Positions 1-11,375 of a DNA stretch of 64,000 nt are shown here, one piece after another. This DNA is from Mauremys mutica (Eukaryota > Chordata > Testudines > Geoemydidae). The first letter of the stretch is position 1. Each line of letters starts with the position of its first letter. A program made the translations under genes and the position numbers. The stretch covers positions 15,519,553 through 15,583,552 of the forward strand of contig NC_059079.1 in the NCBI RefSeq assembly GCF_020497125.1, in the 5' to 3' direction. A model generated the notes under the pieces. It saw nothing but the letters and a program-made list of their open reading frames with translations, ran no database searches and was not told where the DNA came from.

Positions 1-387
1 CGTCATCCAGGCCTGTAGCCTGGGGGTCCGTTTTTTATACCACCCTTTCCCTTACCCCACCTAGCCAAGTCATATTCAAATCCTGTCACTTTTTCCTCAA
101 AAACATCTCCAAGATCTGACTATTTCTGTCTATCCCTACAACTACAGTGCTCGTTTGCACACATTGCGTTACTCAGATTTTATATTACTATGACCTATTA
201 CCACCTTGGCCAAATTGTTCATCTGTCTTTTAGGCCCCCAATCATGTGTTCAACTTTATGCAATGAATTTAACGGAACCACATGCATATGTAAAGTTACA
301 AGCATGTGCATATGGGTTTGCAGGATCAGGCATTAGCTTGTAAGCTCATTAGGGCAAGGACTATTTCTTTTATGTCCGGAAAGTGCC
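1..387. other. Non-coding stretch, no gene seen
   Basis: No open frame with coding character. The last 70 bases (from about 317) contain a phrase like 'gtaagctcattagggcaagg', which resembles the 3' tail shared by L2 LINEs and MIR SINEs. The rest shows nothing I recognise. Confidence 0.4.
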
Positions 388-602
388 TAGTGCATTGCAA
401 CTATCAGAGGGGTAGCCGTGTTAGTCTGGATTTGTAAAAAGCAACAAGAGTCCTGTGGCACCTTATAGACTAACAGATGTATTGGAGCATGAGCTTTCGT
501 GGGTGAATACCCACTGACGAAGTGGGTATTCACCCACGAAAGCTCATGCTCCAATACATCTGTTAGTCTATAAGGTGCCACAGGACTCTTTAGTGCCTTG
601 CA
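388..602 (+). repeat. Retroposed repeat copy with perfect 70-bp inverted duplication and target duplications
   Basis: A turtle-type dispersed element begins near 400 with 'gtagccgtgttagtctgg'. From 446 to 515 it runs into its 3' half, and after a 5-base spacer (516-520) the same 70 bases return in inverted orientation at 521-590 with no mismatch. Near-identical 12-mers flank the whole unit: 'tagtgcattgca' at 388-399 and 'tagtgccttgca' at 591-602, 11 of 12 matching. This indicates one insertion event that generated the hairpin. Other copies of the same element lie at 14797-14863, 27378-27471 and 38176-38229. Confidence 0.85.
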
Positions 603-857
603 GGTGCTACCAAAAGTAAATAAGTAATCATGATGAGACTAATTATTCAGGTCTACATGATTAATTTATCAAAGATGAAATGCAAAGCAAAATGAAAACT
701 AAGCTAAGCACTAATTTCTTTGTTAATATCCCCATTACCCAAAAGGTGAGGGACAGTCAGCAGAAAGAAAAGTCATTTTTTTAAAATGCTTTTTTCCGTC
801 TGTAAAACCCTTCTAGAACTTCCTGGTTCACTGAACATGCCCCAGAAGAATCACAAA

Positions 858-1047
858 TACACCTCTACCTTGATAAAACGCTGTCCTTGGGAGCCAAAAA
901 ATCTTACCACGTTATAGGTGAAACCGTGTTATATTGAGCATGCTTTGATCCATCGGAGTGCGCAGCCCCCACCCCCGAGCGCTGCTTTACCACGTTATAG
1001 CCGAATTCGCGTTATATCGGGTCGCGTTATATCGAGGTAGAGGTGTA
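858..1047. mobile_element. Small TA-flanked inverted-repeat DNA transposon (MITE)
   Basis: The ends are inverted: left 'cacctctaccttgataaaac' and right (reverse complement) 'cacctctacctcgatataac'. Both are bounded by TA dinucleotides (858-859 and 1046-1047), as expected for Tc1/mariner or pogo-type insertion. The 190-bp length and lack of an open frame make it non-autonomous. The inner part is GC-richer and repeats the 'gcgttatatcg' motif. Confidence 0.75.
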
Positions 1048-4000
1048 TCAGAATGCTCAGTGCAATCTACATAACCCATGGCATCTCTCATGTTCATTCT
1101 GGGAAAGCTTCAGGGAACCAAGGAGGGAAAAACTGACAAACAATAAAACTGGCTACTTAACATTTGTTTAATGATGCTTTCCCACAACCCAGATTGTCAT
1201 CTGAATTTAACATAATTTTCTCATTCGCTTTGCAGCTCTCACTTTTAAGAAGGCAGAGGAGTGGGATGCTTTTATTATTACTTATGGACCTCAGCCCTTC
1301 CCATCAGCATCCCTGTTTCTAAGTAGAAAAGCTTTGAAAATAAGGCAAGTTTTCCCTTCTCTTCATATGTTGAGCTTACATCCCAGCCAATATGCCTTGC
1401 CGGTATTTTTTTTCTTTAAATTTAGCCCACATTGTCTTAATTTACCCACAAAGCAATTATGAGCAATCACTTCCCCCTCTTTAATTTACCTGACTTTTTT
1501 TTAAAAGAACTTCAAAGGAGTTTAAAAAAAAAAACTATGCAAAAAAGGCAGAAAGTGAACAGCATTTTTTAAAACCACATCCTCTCTCTTTCCTGTTTGA
1601 ATCTAATAAAATTTTACAACTGCATGGATATTTTCCCTTATGAAAAACATATGAACAAGACAAAAACCCTAGTATTCTGCTGAGATACTGTAAACAGGAC
1701 AAAATGTTCACTGCGGAAATACAAAGTTTAAGACCTATGTTTGTTTCTAGGTCTTTCCAGGAAACACTCAACCTTCGCTTGCGGATTTTGTTTCAGCTTA
1801 GTGGAACCGTTTTCACAACTATTATCCAAAGCCAGCATTTCAAGGTCAGCCCTACATCTTGCTGGAAGGGAGGAATATTAACAAGTGTGACTATCCCATT
1901 CCCTGCTCCCTTCTTAAATTGCCCAGAGGTTGTCAGCAAGCATGGAAACAATAGATCAAAAGCTCGGGGTTTTATTGTTGGAACTGGATGTCAAGTTGGA
2001 TATTGGGCAGGCAAAAAATTAAAGACCTCAAAGAAGCTAGACTACAAAGTCTATTAAAAGGGGGATTACTGGCCTGCAACAATATTATCTCAAGATCCTG
2101 TAAAAATACACACTCTCCTTCCAGTAATATTTTTCTCCCATTCCTGACATGTGCCCTCCTGTCCCTACCACTATGATGCACCTTACCCCACAACCTGTGA
2201 AGAGACCAGCAGTGGATTGATTATGCCAGTCGTAGGCTTCCAGCGAAATTCCTCCCAATCCCCTTGTGGCATCTTTACAGCTCACTCTAATTGATGAGTC
2301 TGTCTGATCTCCTTTAAGATTAGTCTTTTAGATGCAAAATCTCCCGAGTGTGAAATGGGGAAACAAAAATCACTCTGTGCTGGTACAGTGCATGATCATG
2401 GGACAAAAAAACAGAACCTGGCCACTGTAGTTTTAGCAGATCTTTTTCAAGCACTTTAAGCACTGAGCGGTCAGTGAACACCACAAAGGAGATCAACAGA
2501 TGTTGGGTTCAATTCTCATCTTATCCAAAGCTGCTCATTCCTAATACATACAGTCAACCCGTCAAGTTGCCCCTCGGGAAGTGTTTAATTCCCACATTTT
2601 AAAAATATCCATTAAAAACATGCCCCAGTTTTTAGAATATGCTTTGCACCTACCTAGCTGATCCAACAAGAAGTCATCCAGCTTTTTTTTTCACACCTGG
2701 CTTTTCTTTTTACATGATGCCAAGCTGCAGAGCAGAGCATATTGAGATATGTAAATAAACTCTCCTCCTTCCATGGACTGAAGCACCTTCATTCTCATGC
2801 AAGGGGAATTAAGTGATTTTTACCCCAGTAAGGGAGGTTAACTCCAACTCAAGATACATACCGCAGTCTTGAGTTGCAGTGACTAGGAGGTAGACCATAG
2901 CATCCACAGTAAACCACTGGAACCCTGCTGAAAGGTGACCTGTAAAAGGCTCTTCAAAGCCTGCAAATTGGTATGTTCTGATCACTTAAAGGGCCCACAA
3001 AATAAAATGCATAGATATTCTGGTCCCAATCTGCGCAAGCTCCATTCCGCAACCCTTGATCTCCTCTGCCAATTGACATCCATAGGAACAGCATATTAAT
3101 TACATAGGGGGAACAACTGGAATGCCTTCAGCGCCATGCCTCGGAAGAAATCACTTACAGCTTTAATGGAGGGTCTGATAGTATGGTGGGAGGAGGAAGG
3201 AAAGGAAATGGACCAGAAGGAAGGGACTGAATTCATTCACCTCTTACCAGCTTACTGTCTGAGACTTCTCCCATGACCTACTTTTCAGATGCCACAAGTT
3301 AGGGCCTATGGAAAAACTATTTCAAAACACCACTAACTACACCTTCCCAGGACCCTGCCTCTCCTTGCTCAAGAGAACTATAGTAGATTTGGCCTCTTTT
3401 ATGGGCTGAATTTCTAAAAATGGGCCCCACACTGGAATCCCAGATCCAAACATCTCCCAGCCTGGGGAACATCTGGATCTGGACTACACAGTTCAAGCCC
3501 ATGCCCAGCCTCCTAGAACTGCCCATCAGTAAAATGAGGATATCAAGTACCCACCTTTATAAAGCTCTGAGAACTTGGAAAGGAAAGCACTCGATGAACA
3601 CAAAATATTATTATTAAATGCTCCATAGAGTCCCCCTAAAGCCATTCTCCATTGCATCACTGCAATATACATATGACAACTGGGACAAAAGAACAATACA
3701 GGAGAGGACAGAACGAAAAGCCCTAAGAATTCCTCAATAATCCTCAGGATTTTTGCCACTAAATTTAGGTAGTGGATCTGTAAAACTTCCTTAAGCCAAC
3801 AGCTGGCAGGCTGAATTATTACTGAGTGGAGCCCTAAGCAATTAAGCTAAGAACTGGGTCTACAAATCTAAGATGATGCATACAAAATATGCTATGAAGA
3901 CAGAGCAAATTAGGATGGAAAAAAATCACACTATATATTATTCTAATTGATATAATAGATTAGATCTTAGACTATTCCGGATTTCTGGATTAAATACATA

Positions 4001-4375
4001 CACATATGGCTCCACTTGGATTCACTGGCTTTATAGAAAATTATCCAAAAAAAACTTATAACAGTTTGAAAGGTTTTTGGATGCCTCGTGGCATCATTAT
4101 GCACTTTATTAATATGTGGGCAGAGTGACTAATAGCTCTCTCAGGAGATATTTTTAGTTTTTAAACAAATAAAGGGGAAAACCAGCTACAAGTTGATGCT
4201 GTTTGCTAACAGTAGGTAATGGTGTATGTAGTTCTACTCAATAAGCAGAGAACACAAAGCAAACCAGATGTCCTTTCCGATACAAACTATTAGGCTGGAA
4301 CTTTCAAAGGAGTTTAAGGGAGATAGTGAACTAAATTCAATGGGATTTGGGCAGCTAACTCCCTTATGGTTCTTT
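1048..4375. other. Intergenic or downstream sequence without recognised gene
   Basis: AT-rich sequence with short chance open frames on both strands. None has recognisable domains or a splice context tied to the FREM1-like exons. No strong repeat was recognised, apart from A/T runs near 1500-1560. Confidence 0.4.
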
Positions 4376-4377
4376 TA

Positions 4378-4850
4378 TCGTCTAGAAGGGGCCATTAGAC
4401 CATCTACTCTGACCTCCAGTATAATACAGGCCAGAGAATTTCATTCAGTTACTCTCGCATTGAGCCCAATGACTTGTGTTTGGCTAAGGCATATCTTCCA
4501 GAAAGGCATCCAGTCTTGATTTGAAGACTTCATAACATGGAGAATCCATCACTTCCCCTGGTAGTTTGTTCCAAATGGTTTATTATTCTCATTGTTTAAA
4601 ACATTTGCCTTATTTCTAATCTGAATTTGTCTGGCTTTAATTCCAGCCATTGGTCATGTTATGCCTTTCTCTGCTAGACTGAAGAGCCCTTTAGTACCTG
4701 ATATTTTCTCCCCATGAAGGTATTTGTACATTGTAATCAAGTTACCTCCTGATCTGTTTTTTGATAGTCTAAATAGATCAAGCACCTTAAACCTCTCACG
4801 TTAAGGCAATTTTTCCAGACCTGAAATCATTTTCATAAAGTCTCAGCCTT
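4378..4850 (-). repeat. CR1 LINE 3' end, 5'-truncated, antisense
   Basis: The plus strand reads as the complement of a reptilian CR1 3' end. It has the phrase around 4390-4440 that corresponds to 'gatctaatggtcccttctgg'-like text on the minus strand, then the complement of the C-terminal reverse transcriptase and 3' UTR region up to about 4850. Copies truncated at the 5' end are usual for CR1. Confidence 0.75.
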
Positions 4851-5296
4851 AGGGGTTCAGTTTTACAAACTCTGTCTCATGAATTCAAGCACACAAATAT
4901 CAGGTTAATGAAGTATGTTTCTTAGTAGGTCTTCCCTTAAGAAAATAGCCAGAAACAGGCTGACGGTGTGTTATTCACACTTGCCCATGTCCACAGAGGC
5001 AGTTGAGCTGGAGTAACAGATTAAGCGGGAAGGACAAACAAAGAACAATGGGAAGACCCCTTCCTCCTTACCATTTTCTGCAGGCTCTTTCAGCGCTCTC
5101 CCAGGTTGCATTTCTAACTGGAGTCAGAAGGCAGCAATGTTTATCCCGGGGACTCCACCCAGAAGGACATTTCCTGGATGTCACCCCTTAGGGAAAAAAG
5201 CAATATTTAGGAGACTGCAAATTTTTATATACTGAGTATGAGCCAATTCCTGTAAAAACTGCCCCCTTCTAATATGAGTGAAATTTTATATAGACG
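4851..5296. other. Non-coding stretch, nothing recognised
   Basis: No domain-like open frame, no clear repeat ends. The frame at 5003-5191 has no recognisable features and is probably chance. Confidence 0.4.
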
Positions 5297-5939
5297 TGTA
5301 GTGGGGTGATTACCCCGCTCCAGTCCTGAAGGGGTTAAAAGCAGCCCTGGAGGGGGCTGTGGCTGGGAAAGGCTGATTGGGGAAGTAGCCACAGCTGAGA
5401 CCATGCCCCAGTCAAGCCACAGCTGGCCCTATAAAAGGGCTGTGAGCCAGGAGCTCAGGAGGAGACACTCTCTCTAGCTCTCTAGGGAGAGAAGGGCTGG
5501 CTGCCTGGGAAGCTGAGGAGGGTACCTGAGGTAGAACAGTGCTGGGGAAGGGCAGAGGGAGTTGGGGAGCTCCAGCCTAGTAAGACCCCAGGCTGCAGAG
5601 GGGCAGCCCTGAGACAGGCAGAGGCAGCTGGTCCAACCCCCTGTGCCGATGATGAGTGGTTTATAGACTACAGTCTGCCCCAGGGAGCAAGGGCTAGATG
5701 GAAACTGGCAGTAGCCACTGAGGCAAGGTGGGGTTCCCCAGGGAGGGGAGACCCAGAGAGAGGGGGTACTGTTGTGGGCAGAACCCCTGGGCAAAGGGCA
5801 CCAGGGTCCTGGAAGGACATGGGGGGCCAGTGGCATGTGAGACACCGGCCTGCAGAGGGCACTCCGTGCTGGAAGAGCTAATTTCCTAGCTAATTTCTCA
5901 TCAGGAAGCACCACACCGGTGAGTCATCGCCCTGCCACA
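5297..5939 (+). mobile_element. Probable LTR (solo or fragment) with TATA box
   Basis: The block opens with TGTAGTGG and closes with GCCACA, the TG...CA ends of an LTR. It contains a strong TATA box, 'tataaaag', at 5430-5437, about 130 bases from the 5' end. The sequence is G- and purine-rich and resembles a common turtle LTR-like repeat. The flanking pentamers differ (agacg versus ataat), so no target duplication supports an intact insertion. The 146-residue frame on the opposite strand here is low-complexity and not credible as a gene. Confidence 0.6.
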
Positions 5940-7927
5940 ATAATACACAGCAGTACCACTGGGCCAGTGAGCAATAGCAAGTCCAGCAGAGGGAGAAACA
6001 CCAAGTGAGTCGACCTCCAATTAGGCCAAAGAAGAGGTCTATGAACCCAGTGTGTTATCAGCAGAATCGCCAACCCCAAGAATTAAAAAAATCTTGAGTC
6101 AGACACACCCTCTCCCTTCCCCCCTCCCCGCAAATTCATGAAAGTCTAAAACTAATATACACCAGAGTTCGGTTCGTTTGCATTCTGGCTTTTGAACCTT
6201 GAGGGTTTTCTCTGCAGTCATGAAGGCTAGACACTGCCTTTAAAAAAAACAAAAAACGGAGATTCTTGTGTATGTGTCACTCCAGGCTCTAGAGGCTTTA
6301 AGGAAAACACCAAATATCATGAGAGTTGGCAGCACTCCCCACGTGCCATTATTATGGCCTACGTTTCCTTGGTCTCCTGGATAAGCCAGCCTCCTGTCAT
6401 TTTGTCTTGAGCATGTGTGAGTATACAGTAGCCTAGTAACCAAGTGCTAATTATTTGACAGAAGTGACAACACTGATGTTTAAAAATTCCATTTGGTCTG
6501 GGCTTATGCTGAACATTCTGGCAGGGAAAAGCTGCTCCGGACTCTAACCAAACCCTAATCGTTTACAAGCAGGCCGGGATCGCCAAAATACTCTGGTGGG
6601 TCGGGTTGCTTGGTGACTGCCTGCCCCTTTTCTCCTCACCTTTCGTTTCCCAGCCTCCCACCCCGCCAACCCCACCCATTGTCTGGTTCTCTGCCATGAA
6701 ACTTTTCTCCATATGGGTCTGACCCAAAGCCCACTGAGGTTCCATTGAAATATCCTATTGACTTCAGTGAGTTTTGGATCAGGCCACATATTATCAAACA
6801 TTTCCTCCTCCTCCTCCTCCTCCTCCTCTGTGTGACAGAGTTCCTTGGGGAACAAGAGATGAATCTAAGTTTCCCACTCTCCTTAAAGAGAAGCTATGGG
6901 GAAGGACTATAAATCTTCTGCTTGGGCGAGAGCCTATGGGAAGGCAAAATGCCGTTGTGCTACATTTTTCCTCTTATGTTAATTTCCTTTGTTCCCTGGT
7001 TATAAACATTGTGCTTGAGAAATCAAAACATTAAAATGACTATAGACAAAAAAAAAAACAAAAAAACCCTGAGTTGTCTAATCTATTTTCACCATCACAT
7101 CTGACTGAAGTGCAAAGAGTTAATGTTAATAGTGACCTGAAAAAGGTTTTTGTCTGTAGTCATTTTAATGTTTTGATTCTTATTTACTAGAACAATTCTT
7201 TAATGTTGGAGTTGCAGTAGCTACGGTTTTGGGTCTAAACTGACCTGGAGGTCTCTGCGCATCTCTCTCTCTCTCTCTTTCATATGACTGAGCACGTTCT
7301 AATGCAGTCATCTTACAATTACTTCTGAGTGAAATGGAAGACACAAAATTAGACTCCTGAATCTTCACCCACATTTAGAACCAAACATGAACAAAAAAAA
7401 TTCCAAAACATTTTGATAAATGTTTTCTCACATCTGGTATCCTGTCAAAATGACAAACAAAAGTGCAAGGAATCTAACAAGAAATCCTGAATTCCTGTGA
7501 TTTCCAGTCCAATTTTGCAGCCTTGGCAGGTCTGGATAGTTCAGAAAAAGATCTGAACCAGAAACCAAACCTGTTAGAAGACAATGACGGAGGATATTGA
7601 ATGTGCTGGCATCACCTGGGAAGAAGAACCACAACTAGCGAGTGACTGTAATCCGTGGAGGAACTGGACTGCCCGATGTGTCAGAGACACAGGAGGAGCT
7701 AAGATCTAAGGTAAGGTAAGGTAGCCCATCACTGCCTAGTAAGCCATGGTTAAAGTCCTAAACAAGGTGATGTCTATTGATTATAACACTTCAATCCTCT
7801 AATATCTTTTATCCACATTGGGCATTTGGGACCTGATCTAAAATCTATTGAAGTCATTGGGAGTCTTTCCACTGTCTTCATTTGACTTTGGATCATGCCC
7901 TTGACGGACAGTTTCTCCCCTAGGTCA
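5940..7927. other. Non-coding stretch with small hairpin repeat copies
   Basis: No gene recognised. Around 6720-6785 and 7825-7895 there are imperfect inverted-repeat elements with the phrases 'gacttcagtgagttttggat' and 'actttggatcatgcc', a family dispersed across the window. The chance open frames have no domains. Confidence 0.45.
6803..6829. repeat. (CTC)n microsatellite
   Basis: About nine uninterrupted CCT/CTC triplets. Translated either way this yields the proline or glutamate runs of the spurious frames nearby. Confidence 0.95.
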
Positions 7928-8164
7928 GTCTATAGCAGGGGTTCTCAGACTTTTGTACTGGTGACCCCTTTCACACAGCAAGCCTCTGAGTGCGACCCCC
8001 CCCCTTATACATTAAAAACACTTTTTTATATATTTAACACCATTATAAATGCTGGAGACAAAGCGGGGTTTGGGGTGGAGGCTGACAGCTCATGACCCCC
8101 ATGTAATAACCTTGCAACCCCCTGAGGGATCCCAACCCCCAGTTTGAGAACCCCTGGGCTATAG
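7928..8164. mobile_element. Non-autonomous hAT element with 8-bp target duplication
   Basis: The ends are inverted: 'caggggttctcagact' from 7936, and 'agtttgagaacccctg' ending at 8156. They are flanked by 'gtctatag' (7928-7935) and 'ggctatag' (8157-8164), an 8-bp duplication with one mismatch. Eight-base duplications and CAGGGG-type ends are typical of hAT elements. No transposase frame. Confidence 0.88.
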
Positions 8165-8684
8165 AGTATGGGTTTCTGCCAGCAGATTGTCCATAGAACA
8201 TGTTGTTGCAGATTTAGTCTTTATAAAATTTGAAATGCTACCCAATAGTTAAGGTCATATAGTATATTGTAACTTAGAATACACTCTGGGAGCTCGGGGT
8301 GGGTGGGGTGGAGTGGGTTTGTTGGTAGGTTTTGTTTGGAATTATTATTATTATTTGACTCCCAGGGAACATATATTTTTCCATAGGAATTTTTCTTTAA
8401 AAGCTAATTTTACCTGCTTTGGGCTGTTTTGCAAAATGTTGTGTTCATTCCTCATCCCCAAGTCTCTCTGAGGAAGGTCTTGTCTGCTATTGAGTTGGAA
8501 AGATAAGACAGGCAGGGGCCAGCTGTCAGTTGCCCTGATGTTAGATGATGAGACAAATTGCTTTCTGGCCCTTGATGGGAGTCTTCCTTGGGACTATAAT
8601 AATAAATAATTTTTAAAAAGGAAAAAGGAAAAGCAGACCAAATATTAAAGATTTTTTCTTTAATAAGCAGCCATTTTAAGCTTT

Positions 8685-8797
8685 GTATTCACAGATTCCA
8701 AGGCCATTCCATCAGAGGGACCATTATATCATCTAGACCGACCGACCTGCATAGCACAAGCCATAGAACTTCCCCAAAATCATTCCTAGAGCATATC
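8685..8797 (-). repeat. CR1 LINE 3' fragment, antisense
   Basis: Complement of a CR1 tail: a 'ttccaaggccattcc' phrase followed by 'atcatctagaccgacc', matching the usual CR1 3' wording in turtles. It directly abuts a MIR copy. Confidence 0.65.
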
Positions 8798-9065
8798 ATG
8801 GTGGATAGGGCAAGGGGCTGAGATTCAAGAGAGCTGGGTTTTACTCCCAGCTCTGTCACTGACATGCTGTATGACCCTACCACAAGCCACTTCCCTTCCC
8901 TGTGCCTCAGTTTCCCTTCCCCCCCCAGACACTTTGTCTTATCTATTTCGATTGTAAGCACTTTGGGGCAGGGATTGTCTTTTATTCTGTATTTGGACAG
9001 CACTTAGAACAATCAATCATCAGTCTTAATTGGGGCCTCCAGGTGTTACTCTAATACACATAATA
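8798..9065 (+). repeat. MIR-type SINE with L2-like tail
   Basis: Reads like a MIR core: 'gagctgggttttactcccag', then 'tgtgcctcagtttccc'. It is followed by an L2/MIR tail, 'attgtaagcactttggggca'. Old and diverged. Confidence 0.7.
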
Positions 9066-9089
9066 AATTGGGTAACTCTGTAGTCAGGT

Positions 9090-9235
9090 AGTGAGAGAGG
9101 GGGTCTGGGAATTAAGAGAGCTGCGTTCTAGTCCTGACTTTTCTACCAATCTTGTGTGCAACCTTTGGCAGGTAACTTAACCAGCCCCAACTCACCCATC
9201 TGCAAAGTGGGGATAATAATACTTAACTTCCTTTC
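9090..9235 (+). repeat. MIR-type SINE fragment
   Basis: Contains 'gagctgcgttctagtcctga', 'aacctttggcaggtaac' and 'aaagtggggataataatac', in MIR sense order. Confidence 0.65.
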
Positions 9236-10159
9236 GAAAAGTGCCTTGGGAGCATGAACTATGTATGCACCGAGTATCATCATCATTCAGTATTAAAAGA
9301 AACCTTGTTTCATTTCCTTGGCTTTGTCATAAAGTACTGGAGGTAATAATCCTACCGTGGCAGGCAATTAACTGGATGGGACCCAATAGATTTCTTCCAT
9401 CTCTAACTTACATTTTCACTGTACTGTTTCAACAACATAATTTCCTTTTATTTCTTTTTCCTATTACAACTTTTCTATATAGTTAACTCACCTGTGAAGG
9501 GAACAATCTTAATAATTTTACACCGACCCTTTTGCAGCATCAGCAGGAATCTGAACTGTTCTTAATAGGATCACAGTGTTTCCTCTTTACTTTTTTGCCC
9601 TCATTTAGTGTAAGAGGCTGAAGAAAATCTATTATTTAATAACATTTGTTCCTGTTGAAGGACCATAACGCTGGACACTTGATTTCTGTAAAAATGCAAT
9701 GACAGCACTTCTACAAACACTGGGTCAGATCTTCCACTGGTGTAAATGCACATAGCTCCATTCAAGTCAACAGAGCTATGTTAATTTACTTCAGCTGGGA
9801 ATCTACTCCATTGTTTTTGCAGCTCCTAAATCAAGTCCCCCAGATTTTCTGTATTTTTGTGAGGCTGGTCATGAAATCCATTCAAGGCCATAGTGAAAAG
9901 CAGAAGTCAGATAGGGCAGTTCTCTACCCATTTTATTAATTACTTTGCAGCCCTTTTTTAACAAAGGATGCTGGTTCTGCTCAGACCATCTGAACAGAGA
10001 GGTTGTCTGAGAATTGGCAAGGGGAAAGTAGGAAACCAAACATTTTAAAAAGTCAATTTAATGCTCAGAAAAGTGTCCTGGTATAAAAATCTATAGATTA
10101 TTTTCAAAGTAGTGCAGGGGATTTAGCCACACACCGTCAATTACAGATGCGTGGTTAAG
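9236..10159. other. Non-coding stretch
   Basis: No gene recognised. At 9720-9800 there is a diverged copy of the dispersed hairpin element ('ctggtgtaaatgcacatagc' facing a complementary 'gctatgttaatttacttcag'). Confidence 0.4.
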
Positions 10160-10300
10160 TTAAACCAGGCTCAGCTTCACCTATGGTTAATCTCGATTTT
10201 ACAGTTGTGCAAACTCTGGCTCAGAGAGGTTGAGAATTTGCCCAAGGTCACAAAGCAAGCCAGCAGCAGAGCCAGGAAGAGAGACCATTAGTCCTTCTCC
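10160..10300 (-). repeat. MIR-type SINE, antisense
   Basis: The phrases 'gattttacagttgtgcaaac', 'gagaggttgagaatttgccc' and 'aaggtcacaaagcaagcc' are the complement of a MIR core. Confidence 0.65.
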
Positions 10301-10311
10301 TTTGGGAAAAG

Positions 10312-10330
10312 TCTCTCTCTCTCTCTCTCT
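10312..10330. repeat. (TC)n microsatellite
   Basis: An uninterrupted run of TC dinucleotides adjoining the MIR copy. Confidence 0.95.
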
Positions 10331-10602
10331 TATAGGATTGCAACAAGACAATCACAGTACCTTGGAAGAGGATGAAACTTTATAGTGGTTTTATTATTAA
10401 CAAAGTGCAGACACAATCTCCATAATGGGCCACAATTTAGCTGAATGTGACTGTTGAATGTAAAGCAATGAAACATATCCAAATATATTAAGTGTAGCCA
10501 CTCAGAGTTCTACACCAAAATATATGGACAAATAGTGGAACGACACAAGTCAGAACATGCAGAGATCAGTTGAGCACCTGGAAGAAAAATGTAGAATAGT
10601 AG

Positions 10603-10745
10603 GTTTGGAAGGTCATCTAGTCCAACCCCCTGCTCAAAGCAGGACTAATCCCCAGCTAAATCCCCAAACGGCCCTCTTCAAGGATTGAGTTTATAACCTT
10701 GGGTTTAGTGGGCCAATGCTCAAACCACTGAGCTATCCCTCCCCC
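10603..10745 (-). repeat. tRNA-derived SINE with CR1-like tail (tortoise PolIII/SINE type)
   Basis: On the minus strand it starts with a tRNA-like head, 'gggggagggatagctcagtg', with a clear box A (TAGCTCAGTGG, plus coordinates 10725-10735). A degraded box B (AACTCAATCC) lies near 10682-10692. It ends in a CR1-like tail, 'ggttggactagatgacc'. This architecture is known for the PolIII SINEs of turtles and is one of the better taxonomic clues in the window. Confidence 0.75.
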
Positions 10746-10754
10746 ACAAGGGTT

Positions 10755-11375
10755 TGCCCAGGGCCGGCTCCAGGCACCAGCTGAGCAAGCTCGTGCTTGG
10801 GGCAGGAGATTCTACGGAGCGGCATTCCGCCCAATCCTAGGGTGGCACGGCTGCTTTTTTTTTTTGGTTTGCTGCTCTGGCCGGCCTGCAGGGGGCGGCG
10901 GCGCAGAGGAAGGGAGCACCCTGCAGCAAACTCAGCAGGGCAGCCCGCATCCTTCCCTCCCTGCCGACCGGAGCGGCGCGGAGCCCTCCCGGCAGGAGGG
11001 GCCGCATGGCGAGCTCCTCGCTGAAACCCTAGCCTCCCCCATTCTCGCTCCCTCCCCTTCCCCCCCACTAGACCAGGCGCGCACTCTGCAGCACAGGGAG
11101 TCCCCCGGGCTCCGGCCGCCCTGTAGGGTTTTTTATTTTGTTTTTTTCCCTGCTTTGCCGCCGCGCCGTTGTTCTCCCCTCCCCGCTTTGTGAGCTGAGG
11201 GGGTGGGGGGCTGAGGAGGTGAACGGGCGGGCGGGCAGTGGCGCCTACTCAGCCCCCGCCACTGCCCGCCCGCCTCTTCAGCCCCCCCTCCCTCACCCGG
11301 CACTTGCCTACTCACCCCCCGCGGGCCGCACAGCGAGCCCACGCTGGGCCGCACGTTGTGCAGGCCTGCTCTAGA
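10755..11375. repeat. GC-rich interspersed repeat, CpG-island-like
   Basis: A sharply GC-rich block in AT-rich surroundings. Its left end ('ggctccaggcaccagc' then 'gtgcttggggcaggag') resembles the left part of the hAT element at 61182-61499 ('gttccagaccccagca', 'gtgcttggggcggc'). This argues for a transposon-derived insertion, not a host promoter. Several frames of 73-111 codons are open here only because stop codons are rare in GC-rich DNA; they show no domains. I could not define the right end or a target duplication. Confidence 0.55.

Noticed and set aside
2085..2285. Minus-strand frame tested as a possible C-terminal FREM1 exon
   Set aside because: Its wording does not match the linker or the C-type lectin domain, and the flanking splice signals are weak.
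5474..5914. 146-codon minus-strand frame
   Set aside because: It is antisense to an LTR-like repeat, proline/leucine-rich, without domains.
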